Shown here in pieces: positions 49,547-58,556 of a stretch of 64,000 nt of DNA. The position numbers were made by a program, and so were the translations under genes. Numbering within the stretch: the first letter of the stretch is position 1; each line of letters begins with the position of its first letter. The notes beneath the pieces are model-generated. The model was not told the DNA's origin, did no database searches, and saw nothing but the letters and a program-made list of their open reading frames with translations. This DNA is from an uncultured Rubrobacteraceae bacterium (lineage in GTDB: Bacteria > Actinomycetota > Rubrobacteria > Rubrobacterales > Rubrobacteraceae): the NCBI GenBank assembly GCA_902806085.1, contig CADCVH010000098.1, positions 1 through 64,000 on the forward strand. Reading direction: 5' to 3'.

Positions 49547-51190
49547 TCACGCCAGGCGGCGTTGGTACAGCCTCTCAAGGGCCGGCTCCCCTGAGCCGTC
49601 GAGGGTCGCCTTCTCGAAGGTGATGGTGGCGCCCGGGCCGTCGAGCTCCAGGGTGGCGACCTGGTTGTCGAAGAAGGGGGCGTCGTGGGTGAGACGCCAG
49701 TTGAGGTCTTCCCTCCCGACCCCGGCCAGGCGGGCGAGCAGGCGCCCGGCGAGGGCGGCACCGCCGTTCCAGGCGGCGGACTGGAGGCGGGACTTTTTGC
49801 CGGGGAGGGCGTTGCGCAGGGGGGAGCAGACGGCCTGGTAGATCCGGCTGATGGCCTTCGTGTTCTGGAAGCCCGCTTCGGCGAGGTAGCCGTGGTGGAC
49901 GTCGCCGGAGAGCACCTGGACGGTCGAGGGCGGGTCGCCCTTGCGGCCGGCGGCGACGCTCTTCAGGAGTTCGGCCATCTTCGTGAAAGAGTCGTGGAAC
50001 GAGGCCCAGTGGTCGAGGTCCTGGGAGCGGCGGAGGTCTTCGGCCCACTTCGCGGCGCGTTCGCCCCAGGCGCCGGCGCAGAGCCTCTCGTTCCAGGCCT
50101 GGAGGTGGTGCATGCCGGGTCCGAGCATCACGGGGAGGGAGGTGCCGAGGAGGAGGTGGTCGAAACCGCCGGTTGCCCTGTCCTCTATCCAGGACCATTC
50201 TTCCGCGTCGACCATGGAGCGGTTCCCCTCTTCCAGCACCCTTCCGCCCCGGGAGTCTACGACGAGCAGCCTGACGTTACCGAAGTCGCGGCAGAAGCTC
50301 CAGCGCGCCACCGTGGAGTCCCGGTGGGATCGGTGGGCGGCTTCCCGCAGGAGCGGCCAGGCGTCGTCCGCGGCCACTATATCGGCGTACAGGTCGTTGT
50401 CCTGCAACTCCCCCGGGGGCAGGTTTCCGAGGTGCTGGTAGACCAGGTACGAGACGTGGCCGCCGGCGATCTGGTCGTTCCAGTAGGGTCGGTGGCGTAT
50501 CTCTTCCAACCAGGCGGCCGAGACGTTCCAGTCGTCGCCTACCTCGTGGTCGTCGAAGACCATGGCCGAGGGGACGGTGGAGAGTAGCCAGCGGATCGCG
50601 GGGTCCCCCCAGACGTCCCGGTACAGACGGGCGTACTCCTCGAAGTCCGCGACGACCTCGCCCGGGGCGTGGTTAGTGTCGCGCCGGGAGCGGATGAACT
50701 CCAGGGCGTCGAAGGGGGGTTTGTGAGCGTAGATCTGGTCCCCCAGCAACACCAGGGCCTGGGGCAACTCTTCGGCCGGCTCGTCGCGCAGCCTCATCGC
50801 CGTGGCGTACAGGGCGTCCACCCCAAGGCCCCTGGAATCTTTCGAGAGGTCCAGGGTGTACGGCGCCTCGTGGGGTGCTGCGATGCGGCACGAGCCGAAG
50901 ACGAGCTTTACAACCTCGCCGTCTTCCGCCGTGCGGACGACGCTCGGCGGGAAGGGGGAACCGGGCTCCGGCCAGGCCTTTCTCCCGTCGAGCCCGACCT
51001 CGTACTCGTAGGTCTTCCCGGGATCCAGGCCCGTTACGTGGACCAGGGCGTAGTGGTGGTCCCCGACGCGGAAGGTGGGCGTCGAGCAGCCCGGGACCTC
51101 GACCTGGCAGGGCGCGTCCGTCTCGACCCAGACGGTTGCCTCGGACGCGTCGGCGTGGCGCAGCAGGGGTCCCAGGACGAGCTCAGGCAC
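49547..51190 (-). CDS. PhoD-like metallophosphatase, cytoplasmic type
   Basis: A 547-aa PhoD-family protein. An N-terminal fibronectin-like domain (ATVWVETDAPCQVEV, LVHVTGLDPGKTYEYEVGLDG) precedes the metallophosphatase core with ALVLLGDQIYAHKP, MVFDDHEVGDDWN and VQVLSGDVHHGY. These hold the metal ligands. No Tat or Sec signal is present, unlike secreted alkaline phosphatase D, so it probably acts inside the cell on an unknown phosphoester. GTG start with a poor ribosome binding site. Confidence 0.88.
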   Translation of the reverse strand: MPELVLGPLLRHADASEATVWVETDAPCQVEVPGCSTPTFRVGDHHYALVHVTGLDPGKTYEYEVGLDGRKAWPEPGSPFPPSVVRTAEDGEVVKLVFGSCRIAAPHEAPYTLDLSKDSRGLGVDALYATAMRLRDEPAEELPQALVLLGDQIYAHKPPFDALEFIRSRRDTNHAPGEVVADFEEYARLYRDVWGDPAIRWLLSTVPSAMVFDDHEVGDDWNVSAAWLEEIRHRPYWNDQIAGGHVSYLVYQHLGNLPPGELQDNDLYADIVAADDAWPLLREAAHRSHRDSTVARWSFCRDFGNVRLLVVDSRGGRVLEEGNRSMVDAEEWSWIEDRATGGFDHLLLGTSLPVMLGPGMHHLQAWNERLCAGAWGERAAKWAEDLRRSQDLDHWASFHDSFTKMAELLKSVAAGRKGDPPSTVQVLSGDVHHGYLAEAGFQNTKAISRIYQAVCSPLRNALPGKKSRLQSAAWNGGAALAGRLLARLAGVGREDLNWRLTHDAPFFDNQVATLELDGPGATITFEKATLDGSGEPALERLYQRRLA

Positions 51191-51298
51191 CCGCGCCGCC
51201 GCGGATCCCTACGCCATCTACGCTTCCCACCCGCGCCCTCCTTCCCATCGCAGGCCGCAAGCATACACCGTCCGGCCCGCCTCACCCACGCTCCCGTA

Positions 51299-51304
51299 TA
51301 GAAT
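51299..51304 (+). promoter_or_regulatory. -10 box upstream of the SDR gene
   Basis: TAGAAT (context CCGTATAGAATT), about 72 bases before the start codon. No convincing -35 box. Confidence 0.35.
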
Positions 51305-51376
51305 TGCGCCGCTGGGTCGAACCCGGGCGGCGGTGGCGCCGGGGTTCGGCGGGGGTCACCGACGGGGAGGATGCAG

Positions 51377-52123
51377 ATGCCTGACACCAGGCTGGCTGTC
51401 GTTACGGGGGCGTCGTCCGGGATCGGGGCGGCGACGGCGCGGGCGCTGGCACGGGGCGGCTTCGAGGTCGCCCTCGGCGCCCGGCGCGGGGACCGCATCG
51501 AGGCCCTGGCCGCCGAGATCGGGGGGCACGCCAGGGAGCTCGACGTAACGGACGCCGGCTCGGTAGAAGGGTTCGCCGCGTGGACGGAGGGGCTCGGCGG
51601 CGCGTCGGTGCTCGTCAACAACGCGGGCGGGGCGAAGGGGCTCGAGCCGGTAGCGGAGATGCACGAGGAGCGCTGGCGCTGGATGTACGAGGTAAACGTG
51701 CTCGGCCTCGCGATGATGACGAAGGCGCTCCTGCCGCAGGTCCTCAGGTCCGGCAGCGGCCACGTGGTCATCATCGGCTCGGCGGCGGGGACCGAGGCTT
51801 ACGCCAGGGGCGCCGGCTACGCCGCGGCCAAGTTCGGGGCCCACGCCGTCTTCGGCAGCCTGAGGCTGGAGCTCCTCGGCGAGGACGTGCGGGTCACCGA
51901 GGTCATGCCGGGGGCGGTGCGCACCGAGTTCGGCCTCGTGCGCTTCGAGGGCGACGAGGAGAAGGCCGAGGCGCCGTACAAGGGCATCACGCCGCTCACC
52001 CCCGACGACGTCGCCGAGTGCGTGCGCTGGGCCGTCACCCTCCCCCCGCACGTCAACGTGGACCGCCTCGACGTGAGGCCGGTGCGGCAGGGCGCCGTCA
52101 CCCTCTTCGCCCGCGACGAATGA
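51377..52123 (+). CDS. Short-chain dehydrogenase/reductase, YdfG-like
   Basis: A 248-aa classical SDR: TGASSGIGAATA, GARRGDRIEALA favouring NADP, LVNNAGGAKG, the Ser in IIGSAAGTEA and the catalytic GYAAAKFGAHAV. The VMPGAVRTEF stretch and overall length fit the NADP-dependent 3-hydroxyacid dehydrogenase (YdfG) group. The second ATG at 51377 is chosen: the first, at 51371, directly abuts GGGGAGG while the second has six-base spacing. Ends at a terminator ahead of trpS. Confidence 0.9.
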   Translation: MPDTRLAVVTGASSGIGAATARALARGGFEVALGARRGDRIEALAAEIGGHARELDVTDAGSVEGFAAWTEGLGGASVLVNNAGGAKGLEPVAEMHEERWRWMYEVNVLGLAMMTKALLPQVLRSGSGHVVIIGSAAGTEAYARGAGYAAAKFGAHAVFGSLRLELLGEDVRVTEVMPGAVRTEFGLVRFEGDEEKAEAPYKGITPLTPDDVAECVRWAVTLPPHVNVDRLDVRPVRQGAVTLFARDE

Positions 52124-52135
52124 GAAAGGGGGCGG

Positions 52136-52167
52136 CGGGGCCACGGGTGGGACCGGGGGCCCCGTTT
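52136..52167 (+). terminator. Terminator after the SDR gene
   Basis: CGGGGCC and GGCCCCG arms with a 15-base loop, then TTT. It overlaps the upstream edge of the trpS promoter. Confidence 0.5.
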
Positions 52168-52175
52168 GCTAGAAT
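52167..52175 (+). promoter_or_regulatory. Extended -10 promoter of trpS, leaderless
   Basis: TGC-TAGAAT followed by 6 bases and the trpS ATG. The predicted transcription start is the A of the start codon. Confidence 0.65.
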
Positions 52176-52181
52176 CGGGCG

Positions 52182-53174
52182 ATGCGGGGCAGACAGAGAG
52201 TATTCAGCGGGACACAGCCGAGCGGCAGGTCCCACCTGGGGACGTACCTGGGGGCCTTGAAGAACTGGGTCTCTGTGCAGGATGACTACGACTGCTTTTT
52301 CTGCATCGTGGATCTGCACGCGCTGACCGTGCCGCAGGACCCCAAAGTCTTGCGGGCGAACGTGCGCGAGATGGCGGCCCTCTACATGGCGGTCGGCCTC
52401 GACCCGGAGAAGTCCATCATTTTCCGCCAGAGCCGGGTCTCCGAGCATGCGGAGCTCTCCTGGCTCCTAAACTGCGTGGCGAGGGTCGGCGAGCTCTCGC
52501 GCATGACGCAGTTCAAGGACAAGGCGCAGAAGGGCGGGGCCGACTCCGCGAGCGTCGGGCTCTACGACTACCCCGTGCTCCAGGCCGCCGACGTCCTCCT
52601 GTACAACGCCCACCTCGTGCCCGTGGGGGAAGACCAACGCCAGCACCTGGAGCTCATGCGGACGCTCGCCCGGCGCTTCAACGGGCTCTACGGCGAGACC
52701 TTCGTGGTGCCGGAGCCCATGATCCTGGACGTCGGGGCCAGGGTGATGGCCCTCGACGACCCCACGAGCAAGATGAGCAAGAGCGCGCCCACCCCGGCGG
52801 GCTACGTGGAGCTATTGGACGAGCCCGACATCATACGGCGCAAGATCCGCCGCGCCAGGACAGACTCGGGCTCCGGGGTGGTTGCCTCCCCGGAGAAGCC
52901 CGCGATAGCGAACCTGCTGAACATCTACGCCGGGCTTACGGGCCTCCCCGTCCCCGAGATCGAGGAGCGATACCGCGGCAAGGGCTACGGCGACTTCAAG
53001 AAGGACCTCGGCGAGGTCGTCGTGGAGACCCTGGCCCCCATCCGGGAGCGCGCGCTCGAACTCCTGGACGACCCCAAAGAGCTCGACAGCCTCCTGGAGT
53101 CCGGCGCCGAGAGGGCCCGCGAGGTCGCCCACGCCACCCTGCGCGACGCCTGGACCAGGATGGGCCTGGACTAG
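52182..53174 (+). CDS. trpS: Tryptophanyl-tRNA synthetase
   Basis: TrpRS charges tRNA-Trp. The 330-aa class I synthetase has the HIGH-type motif PSGRSHLGTYLGAL (residues 13-26) and the KMSKS loop TSKMSKSAPT (about 200-208). Tryptophan-pocket segments (FCIVDLHALT, VGLYDYPVLQAADVLLY, PVGEDQRQHLEL) are normal. ATG 52182 lies 6 bases after a TAGAAT box with no ribosome binding site, so the mRNA is leaderless. No T-box or trp attenuator is visible. Stands alone. Confidence 0.96.
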   Translation: MRGRQRVFSGTQPSGRSHLGTYLGALKNWVSVQDDYDCFFCIVDLHALTVPQDPKVLRANVREMAALYMAVGLDPEKSIIFRQSRVSEHAELSWLLNCVARVGELSRMTQFKDKAQKGGADSASVGLYDYPVLQAADVLLYNAHLVPVGEDQRQHLELMRTLARRFNGLYGETFVVPEPMILDVGARVMALDDPTSKMSKSAPTPAGYVELLDEPDIIRRKIRRARTDSGSGVVASPEKPAIANLLNIYAGLTGLPVPEIEERYRGKGYGDFKKDLGEVVVETLAPIRERALELLDDPKELDSLLESGAERAREVAHATLRDAWTRMGLD

Positions 53175-53205
53175 TGGACCGTAAGGGCCGGGTGCCGGGA
53201 AGACT

Positions 53206-53949
53206 TTGACGCCCCTCGTCCTCGTGCCGGGGCTCCTGTGCGACGGGCGGCTGTGGCGCCACCAGGTCGAGGGCCTCGCGGACCTCGCGGGCCGGGTCTT
53301 GGCTCCCGAGGTAACCGGCCAGGACTCCATAGCGGGGATGGCGCGCGGCATCCTCGAAGCCGCCCCCGAACGGTTCTCGCTCGCGGGCCTCTCGATGGGG
53401 GGCTACGTCGCTTTGGAGGTCGTGCGGCAGGCGCCGGACCGCGTCGAGGCGCTCGCCCTGCTCGACACCTCGGCCAGGCCCGACACCCCGGGGCAAACCG
53501 GGGCGCGGCTCGCGCTCATCGAGCTTGCCCGGGCCGGCCGGTTCGACGAGGTGTGGCGCGCGCTCCTGCCGAAGATAGTCCACCCCGACCGGGTCGGGGA
53601 CCCCGGGATCCGGCTCGCCGTCAGGGAGATGGCCCACGCCGTCGGCCCGGGGGGTTTCGAGCGGCAGGAGCGCGCGATCATCGGCCGTCCCGACAGTCGC
53701 CCCAGCCTGCCGGCCATCTCCTGCCCGACCCTCGTCCTGTGCGGGCGGGACGACGCCCTCACGCCCCCGCACCTGCACAAAGAGATCGCCGACGGGATAC
53801 CGGGGGCACGCCTCTGCCAGATCGACCGCTGCGGCCACCTCTCCACCCTCGAACGCCCGGAAGCCGTCACGCGCGCCATGCGCTCGTGGCTCGAATCCCC
53901 CCGGCTCGACCCACGAGCGCCTGCTAAGAGTCGAGGGGTGCTGGGGTAG
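53206..53949 (+). CDS. Alpha/beta hydrolase
   Basis: A 247-aa alpha/beta hydrolase: LVLVPGLLCDGRLW with the oxyanion region, nucleophile GLSMGG (about residues 61-66), the acid in LVLCGRDDALTPP and the His in IDRCGHLSTLERP. The layout resembles MenH/epoxide-hydrolase-like carbon-carbon hydrolases and esterases; substrate unknown. TTG start behind GGGAAGA, 31 bases after trpS, so it may be read from the trpS transcript. Confidence 0.87.
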   Translation: MTPLVLVPGLLCDGRLWRHQVEGLADLAGRVLAPEVTGQDSIAGMARGILEAAPERFSLAGLSMGGYVALEVVRQAPDRVEALALLDTSARPDTPGQTGARLALIELARAGRFDEVWRALLPKIVHPDRVGDPGIRLAVREMAHAVGPGGFERQERAIIGRPDSRPSLPAISCPTLVLCGRDDALTPPHLHKEIADGIPGARLCQIDRCGHLSTLERPEAVTRAMRSWLESPRLDPRAPAKSRGVLG

Positions 53950-54006
53950 GCCCCGGGACGACGGCTATACTGCGGGCGACGCAGGCCATCCGGCACCAGG
54001 GGACAG

Positions 54007-55692
54007 ATGCGACGCCTCAGAACCACGCTCGACCGCATAGACCGCAAGGGCTACGGCGCGTACAAGGACCTCGCCGGCTCCTTCGAGTTCGACGGCTTCA
54101 CGCTGTTTATCGACAGGGTGCAGCGCGACCCGTTCGCCCCGCCGTCCCTGATCCGGGTCCGGACGAAGGGGAACCGCTTCGATCTCTCCCTCTTCGAGAA
54201 CCCTGTTCGGCGGGTCGCTTTCGAGGACTTCCTGACGCGGGGGGTGGACCGGGCCGTCCGCGAGGTCGTGCGCGGCGATCGCGGCTCGGGCGGCAGCGGG
54301 AGGGTCGAGATACAGACCCCCTCCCAGAAGATCCTCCCCCGCACCTCGATGGTCGTGGCGAGGGATTTCGTCGAGGCGAGGATGGCCGTCGGTCTTCCGG
54401 CCCGGGGACGGAGCGTTGACGGCAGGGCGGCCCGCGCCGTGCTGCTCGAAGAGCTGCCTGAGGTCATCGGGCGGGTGCTGACGCCGGAGAGCCTCGATGG
54501 GGATAGGGCGAGGCTGCACGTCGAAACGGTGGAAGACGCGAACCACCTGCGGGGCTTCCTCCCCTCCCTCGGCCTCGTGGCGTTCGTGGCGGACGGGGCG
54601 GTGCTGCCGCGGGAGAGCGGGGCGAGCGACCGGCCGTTGGGGGAGGGCGCGGTGCGTTTCGAGAGCCCGGCGCCATTCCGGGTCGGGGTGGAGCTTCCCA
54701 ACCGGGGCGCGGTAACCGGCATGGGGATACCGGAGGGCGTTACGCTCATCGTCGGGGGCGGGTTTCATGGGAAGAGCACGCTGCTTTCGGCGCTTTCTTG
54801 GGGGGTATACGACCACGTACCGGGGGACGGGCGGGAGCTCGTGGTGGCGCGGCCCGACGCGGTAAAGGTCAGGGCCGAGGACGGCAGAAGTGTCGCGGGG
54901 GTGGACATCTCGGCCATGATCGGGGAGCTGCCGGGTGGAAGGTCTACCGGGGGTTTCTCCACCCCGAACGCCTCCGGCTCGACCTCCCAGGCGGCGAACA
55001 TCGCGGAGGCGTTGGAGGTCGGCACCTCCCTGCTCCTGGTGGACGAGGACACGAGCGCCACGAACTTCATGATCCGGGACGAGCGCATGCGCGAGCTCGT
55101 CCGCCGCGAGCCCATCACCCCGTTTATAGACCTCGTGCGCCCGCTGCACGCAGCGATGGGCGTCTCCACCATAGTCGTCGTCGGCGGGGTCGGCGACTAC
55201 CTGGAGGTGGCGGACCGCGTGATCCTGCTAGAAGACTACGCCGCCTCGGACGCCACCCAGCGGGCGCGCGAGGTCGTCGGGCGCTTCCCGCCCCGCGCCC
55301 CCCTCGAAGACAAGAAGATGCGCAGGCCGAAGCCCCGCCGCCTGCGGGCCTCGTCCCTGGACCTCCGTCGCGGGAAGCGGGAGGCGGCCAGGGGCCGGGG
55401 CCTCCACACGGTCGAGCTCGGGCGGGAGCGGGTGGACCTGTCCTCCGTGGAGCAGCTCGCCGAAGCGGGCCAGACGGAGGCCGCGGCCCGCATCATCGGC
55501 CGGTTCGCGAACGGCGGCGACAGGGAGATCGGGGGGGCGGTCGGGGAGGCGTTGGCGGGCGTTTCGGGGGACGGCCTAGAGGCTTTGGGCCAGTTCCGGG
55601 GGCATCCGGGGGAGATGAGCCTGCCGCGGGCGCAGGAGGTGGCGGCGGTGTTGAACAGGTTTCGCGGGCTCGCAGTGAACCCGGAGACGTAG
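54007..55692 (+). CDS. ABC-class ATPase of the PF09818 type
   Basis: A 561-aa protein of the predicted ABC-class ATPase family. An N-terminal domain (LRTTLDRIDRKGYGAYKDLAG, FTLFIDRVQRDPFAPPS) precedes the nucleotide-binding core with Walker A VGGGFHGKSTLL, a signature-like SGSTSQAANIAEALE and Walker B LLLVDEDTSATNFM, then a helical C-terminal extension. It has no membrane domain and is a soluble nucleic-acid-associated ATPase by analogy with a trypanosome RNA-editing relative. The role in bacteria is unknown. ATG 54007 behind a weak GGGGA. Confidence 0.87.
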   Translation: MRRLRTTLDRIDRKGYGAYKDLAGSFEFDGFTLFIDRVQRDPFAPPSLIRVRTKGNRFDLSLFENPVRRVAFEDFLTRGVDRAVREVVRGDRGSGGSGRVEIQTPSQKILPRTSMVVARDFVEARMAVGLPARGRSVDGRAARAVLLEELPEVIGRVLTPESLDGDRARLHVETVEDANHLRGFLPSLGLVAFVADGAVLPRESGASDRPLGEGAVRFESPAPFRVGVELPNRGAVTGMGIPEGVTLIVGGGFHGKSTLLSALSWGVYDHVPGDGRELVVARPDAVKVRAEDGRSVAGVDISAMIGELPGGRSTGGFSTPNASGSTSQAANIAEALEVGTSLLLVDEDTSATNFMIRDERMRELVRREPITPFIDLVRPLHAAMGVSTIVVVGGVGDYLEVADRVILLEDYAASDATQRAREVVGRFPPRAPLEDKKMRRPKPRRLRASSLDLRRGKREAARGRGLHTVELGRERVDLSSVEQLAEAGQTEAAARIIGRFANGGDREIGGAVGEALAGVSGDGLEALGQFRGHPGEMSLPRAQEVAAVLNRFRGLAVNPET

Positions 55693-55752
55693 CAGACGGC
55701 GGCGGCTGTTATTATTAACAGGATTTTCTAAGGGAGGATCCGCGGAAGCCAG

Positions 55753-56523
55753 ATGAGCGAACACGGTATCGAAGAGACCGGTAGCGAGGAGACCACGCCG
55801 TCCTGGTTCAGGATGAAGGCCGTGTTCGTGCACCTGTACACGGCCAGCGGGGCCGTGCTAGCGCTCCTGATGCTCGTCGCCGCCTTCCAGGGCGAGGCCG
55901 TCGAGGCTTTGTGGCTTATGTTCTTCTCCCTCCTGATAGACAGCACGGACGGCCTGCTCGCGAGGCGTTTTCGGGTCAGCGAGGCGCTCCCCTTCTTCGA
56001 CGGGGCGCTCCTGGACAACATCGTGGACTACATGACCTACGTCTTCGCCCCGATCGTGCTGCTGTGGAGCGAGGGCTACCTGCCCGACGGGAACGCCGGC
56101 ATCGTGCTCGCCTCGCTGCCGCTCTTGGCGTCGAGCTACCAGTTCTGCCGGGTGGACGCCAAGACCGACGACCACTTCTTCCTGGGCTTCCCGAGCTACT
56201 TCAACGTCGTGGCGTTCTACGCGATCGTGTTCGGGCCGGGGCCGGGGGCGCTGGCGGCGGTGCTCGTGGCGTGCTCGTTCCTGGTCTTCGTGCCCATCCG
56301 TTACGTCTACCCGACGCGCACGGCGGTCTTCAGGAGGCTCTCGCTCACCCTCACCGCGCTCTGGCTGGGGAGCTACGCGGCGATCCTGTGGCAGATGCCC
56401 GACCCGCACCCGCTGATCCTGGCCTTCTCGCTGCTCTACCTGTTCTACTACTTCGGCCTCTCCCTCTACCTCTCGGCCAAGATGCTCGAAGCCCGCCGCA
56501 TGGAGGAGCAGCCCGAGGGGTAA
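55753..56523 (+). CDS. Phosphatidylcholine synthase-like CDP-alcohol phosphatidyltransferase
   Basis: A 256-aa membrane enzyme with about eight helices. The CDP-alcohol motif DSTDGLLARR followed by FFDGALLDNIVD matches Dx2DGx2ARx8Gx3Dx3D. Outside the motif, FVHLYTASGAVLALL, VDYMTYVFAPIVLL and YQFCRVDAKTDDHFFLGFPSYFN are the specific signature of bacterial Pcs, which makes phosphatidylcholine from CDP-diacylglycerol and choline. Pcs is best known in Proteobacteria. ATG 55753 after GGGAGGATCC (long spacing). Confidence 0.82.
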   Translation: MSEHGIEETGSEETTPSWFRMKAVFVHLYTASGAVLALLMLVAAFQGEAVEALWLMFFSLLIDSTDGLLARRFRVSEALPFFDGALLDNIVDYMTYVFAPIVLLWSEGYLPDGNAGIVLASLPLLASSYQFCRVDAKTDDHFFLGFPSYFNVVAFYAIVFGPGPGALAAVLVACSFLVFVPIRYVYPTRTAVFRRLSLTLTALWLGSYAAILWQMPDPHPLILAFSLLYLFYYFGLSLYLSAKMLEARRMEEQPEG

Positions 56524-56533
56524 ACCCGGTCAC

Positions 56534-56550
56534 GCCGCTTCGCGGCCTTC
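56534..56550 (+). terminator. Terminator after the Pcs-like gene
   Basis: GCCGC-TTC-GCGGC stem followed by CTTC. Nearly the same sequence (CACGCCGCTTCGCGG) recurs at 61127-61142 behind another gene. Confidence 0.45.
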
Positions 56551-56664
56551 TCTGCACGCCCCGGCCTCGCCCCCGCTCCCTGCATTCTGGCTTCTTGGTG
56601 CCGCTGACAGCCGGCGGCTGATAACCTTTTCGGGAAGATTCGAATAGATACAGGAGGAGCAGGC

Positions 56665-57714
56665 ATGGCGTTGAACGAGGCGTTGTTGAAGCGTTTGATC
56701 GAGACGCCCGGGGTGCCGGGGCGGGAGGAGCAGCAAAGGGCCATAGCCCGCGAGGAGCTCGGCGCCCTCACCGACGAGGTCCGCACGGACCCCATGGGCA
56801 GCGTCATCGGCACCAAGAACGGCGACGACGACGTGCGCGTCATGGTCGCCGCCCACACCGACGAGATCGGCTTCCTCGTCAAGCACGTCGACGATAAGGG
56901 CTTCCTGAGGTTGCAGACTCTGGGCGGGCACGACCCGGCGAACATGGTCTCCCAGCGCGTCGTCGTCACGACCGCGAACGGCGAGACGTTCAGGGGCGCG
57001 CTCCAGCCCCAGCGCAAGCCGCCCCACATCGCCACCGAGGCGGACAAGAAGCCGCCCAAGGCGGACGAGTTTTTCGTCGACCTCGGGATGCCGGCCGACG
57101 AGGTAAAGGAGAAGGTCCGCGTCGGGGACTACGCGGTCATGGACCGCACCCTGGAGAAGACCGGGGCCAACTACGTCGGCAAGGCGATGGACGACCGGGT
57201 CGGGGTCTTCGTCATGTACGAGGCGCTCCGGGCCATGGGCGGCCACGAGGCGACCGTGTACGCCGCGGCGACCTCCCAGGAGGAGGTGGGCCTGCGCGGG
57301 GCCGCCGCGAGCGGGTCGGCGCTTCAGCCCACCGTCGTCGTGGCGCTCGACGTGACGCTGGCGATGGACATACCCGGCGGGGGGAACGAGAACGAGATCA
57401 GCGCTTTAGGCAAGGGCGTGGCGCTCAAGATCATGGACGGCTACTCCATAAGCCACCCGAAGCTCGTCGAGCACTTCCGAAGCATCGCCGAGCGCGAGGG
57501 CATCCCGCACCAGATGGAGATACTCCCCTTCGGCGGCACCGACGCCGGCGGCGTCCAGCGCCTGCACGGCGGCATCCCGGCCATCACCCTCTCCATCCCC
57601 TGCCGCTACGTCCACACCCCGAACGAGATGGTGAACGAGGAAGACGTCCAGGCCGCCATAACCCTCCTCGCCCGTTTCCTGGAGGAGGCCCACACCGGGG
57701 ACTACGCGCTCTAG
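56665..57714 (+). CDS. M42-family aminopeptidase
   Basis: A 349-aa glutamyl aminopeptidase/cellulase M-type metallopeptidase. The metal ligands and catalytic acids are visible in AAHTDEIGFLVKHV, DDRVGVFVMYEAL, TSQEEVGLRGA, VVALDVTLAMD and the C-terminal HTPNEMVNEEDV; GGTDAGGVQ is also typical. These dodecameric cytosolic enzymes trim peptides from the proteasome or other proteases. ATG preceded by AGGAGGAGCAGGC. Monocistronic. Confidence 0.92.
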   Translation: MALNEALLKRLIETPGVPGREEQQRAIAREELGALTDEVRTDPMGSVIGTKNGDDDVRVMVAAHTDEIGFLVKHVDDKGFLRLQTLGGHDPANMVSQRVVVTTANGETFRGALQPQRKPPHIATEADKKPPKADEFFVDLGMPADEVKEKVRVGDYAVMDRTLEKTGANYVGKAMDDRVGVFVMYEALRAMGGHEATVYAAATSQEEVGLRGAAASGSALQPTVVVALDVTLAMDIPGGGNENEISALGKGVALKIMDGYSISHPKLVEHFRSIAEREGIPHQMEILPFGGTDAGGVQRLHGGIPAITLSIPCRYVHTPNEMVNEEDVQAAITLLARFLEEAHTGDYAL

Positions 57715-57925
57715 GGCCCGTCCCGTGGACCCCGCGCGCGCCGTAGAATAGAACGGGACGGAGTTCCTGCTCGCCCTCGGCCGCGCGGCGGGTGCCGGGG
57801 AGCGCGACGACGGACGCGTCCGGTGGGTTATCGGCAACTGCCCCATCGACTACCACAACGCCGTCGTCGCGGCCGACCTGTCACCGGGGGAGGCCGACGG
57901 CGCGGTCCTGGCCTCCAGGGAGAAG

Positions 57926-58507
57926 ATGCGGGAGCTCGGCGTGCCGGGCTCCTGGCACGTCGGGCCCTCGATGCGGCCCGCGGACCTCGGCGACCGGCTC
58001 GTCGCCCGCGGCTTCGAGTACGCCGGCGACGACATCGGGATGGCGATGGACCTCTCCGCCCTCCCCGAAGCGGCGACGCCGGACGGGTTCGTCGTCGAGC
58101 GGGTGCGGGACGAGGCGGGGCTCGCGGCTTGGGTCGAGACGCTCGGCTCCGGGTTCGGGGAGAGGCCCGTCGAAGCCGGGTGGGTCGGGGAGGCGTACCG
58201 CCGGATCGGCTTCGACGATGAGGGGCCGCTGCGCCACTTCCTCGGGCGGCTGGACGGCGAGCCCGTCGCGACCTCGACGCTCTTCCTCGGGGCCGGGGTC
58301 GCCGGGGTCTACTTCGTCTTCACGGTGGAGGGGGCGCGGCGGCGCGGTGTAGGGGCGGCGATCACCCTCGCGGCGCTAAAGGAGGCCGGGAATCTCGGGT
58401 ACGATATGGGGGTGCTGGGCTCTTCGCCGATGGGTTACCGGGTGTACCGCGGGCTCGGTTTCGAGGAATTCTGCAGGATCGGGATCTACGAGTGGCGACC
58501 GTCGTAA
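57926..58507 (+). CDS. GNAT-family acetyltransferase, coding likely begins further upstream
   Basis: The acetyl-CoA-binding core is in the second half (VYFVFTVEGARRRGVGAAITLAALKEA with the R/Q-x-x-G-x-G/A loop, then GYRVYRGLGF). The first half (GVPGSWHVGPSMRPADLGDRL) is typical of a GNAT subgroup. That subgroup has about 55 more N-terminal residues, which are present in frame from 57758 (FLLALGRAAGAGE, NAVVAADLSPGEAD) but without any ATG, GTG or TTG; 57758 itself reads ACG and lies 8 bases after a TAGAAT box. The ATG at 57926, with GGGAG upstream, is the first standard start. Confidence 0.75.
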   Translation: MRELGVPGSWHVGPSMRPADLGDRLVARGFEYAGDDIGMAMDLSALPEAATPDGFVVERVRDEAGLAAWVETLGSGFGERPVEAGWVGEAYRRIGFDDEGPLRHFLGRLDGEPVATSTLFLGAGVAGVYFVFTVEGARRRGVGAAITLAALKEAGNLGYDMGVLGSSPMGYRVYRGLGFEEFCRIGIYEWRPS

Positions 58508-58528
58508 CGCGCCCCGGCACGGGCGCGT
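58507..58528. terminator. Strong hairpin after the GNAT gene
   Basis: ACGCGCCC and GGGCGCGT form a perfect 8-bp stem with a 6-base loop, beginning at the last base of the stop codon. Confidence 0.5.
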
Positions 58529-58556
58529 CAGTGGTTCGACATAGTGGGGTGATAGC

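Noticed and set aside
52124-52181. T-box or trp attenuator before trpS
   Set aside because: The promoter leaves no leader; the GC hairpin belongs to the upstream gene.
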